Assembly: GCA_964630925.1 (NCBI GenBank)
Contig: CAZVZK010000009.1
Location: forward strand, 54,633 to 118,632
Direction of reading: 5' to 3'
Length of the DNA: 64,000 bases
Origin: RGDT01 sp964630925
GTDB lineage: Bacteria; Planctomycetota; Planctomycetia; Gemmatales; Gemmataceae
The notes beneath the pieces are model-generated. The model ran no database searches, was not told the DNA's origin, and saw nothing but the letters and a program-made list of their open reading frames with translations. Position 1 is the stretch's first letter; each line of letters starts with the position of its first letter. The position numbers were made by a program, and so were the translations under genes. Shown in pieces: positions 63,923-64,000 of this stretch.

Positions 63923-64000
63923 CGACGGGTTTTGGCGGCCGCGTATATACCGTCGGCGGTGGAGATTCGGCGAGTACGGCATGAAGGCTTGTAGGATAGG

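Noticed and set aside
63923..64000. Possible start of another gene at the right edge
   Set aside because: Only 78 nt, with no ribosome-binding site and start that could be supported before the window ends.

Overview
The window is high-GC, gene-dense bacterial DNA. Its content points to a planctomycete of the Gemmataceae type. The indicators are many TIGR02996 'repeat-companion' leucine-rich-repeat proteins, secreted TPR-CHAT proteins, a sulfatase, a DUF1080 protein, zinc-ribbon Ser/Thr kinases, an ECF sigma factor, a formylmethanofuran:H4MPT formyltransferase, and several families I know only from Gemmata relatives. The taxonomic call is inference from gene families. No rRNA gene, CRISPR array or phage structural region is visible. 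One tRNA (Ala-GGC) is present.

Layout. 1-4231: four tandem LRR genes, three with an intact TIGR02996 head. 4303-8463: YaiI-like protein, DEAD-box helicase, small conserved protein, RDD membrane protein, Ftr, and lumazine synthase (ribH). 8568-16205: an overlapping TPR-CHAT / sulfatase / TPR-CHAT operon. 16306-22260: small exported proteins, a c-type-cytochrome-like protein, a divergent LysM / HExxH-metallopeptidase pair, an HNH-like zinc protein, tRNA-Ala and an RlmN-family radical SAM enzyme. 22383-32071: DUF1080 propeller protein, membrane protein, kinase, CPBP protease, WD40 protein and an exported prolyl oligopeptidase. 32155-36556: a second tandem run of three TIGR02996-LRR genes. 36571-42334: exported M10-like protein with a degenerate zinc site, HD-GYP protein, ECF sigma factor and a second kinase. 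42485-49543: exported small protein, RibBA, SUKH-like protein, TIGR02996-FGE fusion, ABC binding-protein/permease fusion and two WD40 genes. 49632-54404: an intein-containing rtcB, then a small cargo region with a toxin-antitoxin-like pair, then a second truncated copy of the rtcB 3' end. 54589-63922: exported protein, glycosyltransferase/flavin oxidoreductase operon, three tandem exported paralogues, an alpha/beta hydrolase and a conserved protein of unknown function.

The strongest unusual signals are as follows. (1) The RtcB intein sits exactly at the catalytic metal-binding Cys. (2) The 3' end of rtcB is duplicated about 1.5 kb downstream; all nine substitutions I count inside the aligned codons are synonymous, there is one 57-nt in-frame deletion, and the two copies bracket a GNAT/antitoxin module and two small genes, one of them frameshifted. 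(3) A small family of intergenic elements has a G-rich core (G-run, TGTGA or TGTCT, G-run) between short inverted arms, and each arm motif is repeated again nearby. (4) A near-perfect 55-bp inverted repeat lies upstream of the gene at 61797.

Most genes are annotated from protein-family recognition by eye. Start codons were chosen by Shine-Dalgarno spacing, overlap with neighbours, and where the recognisable family sequence begins.
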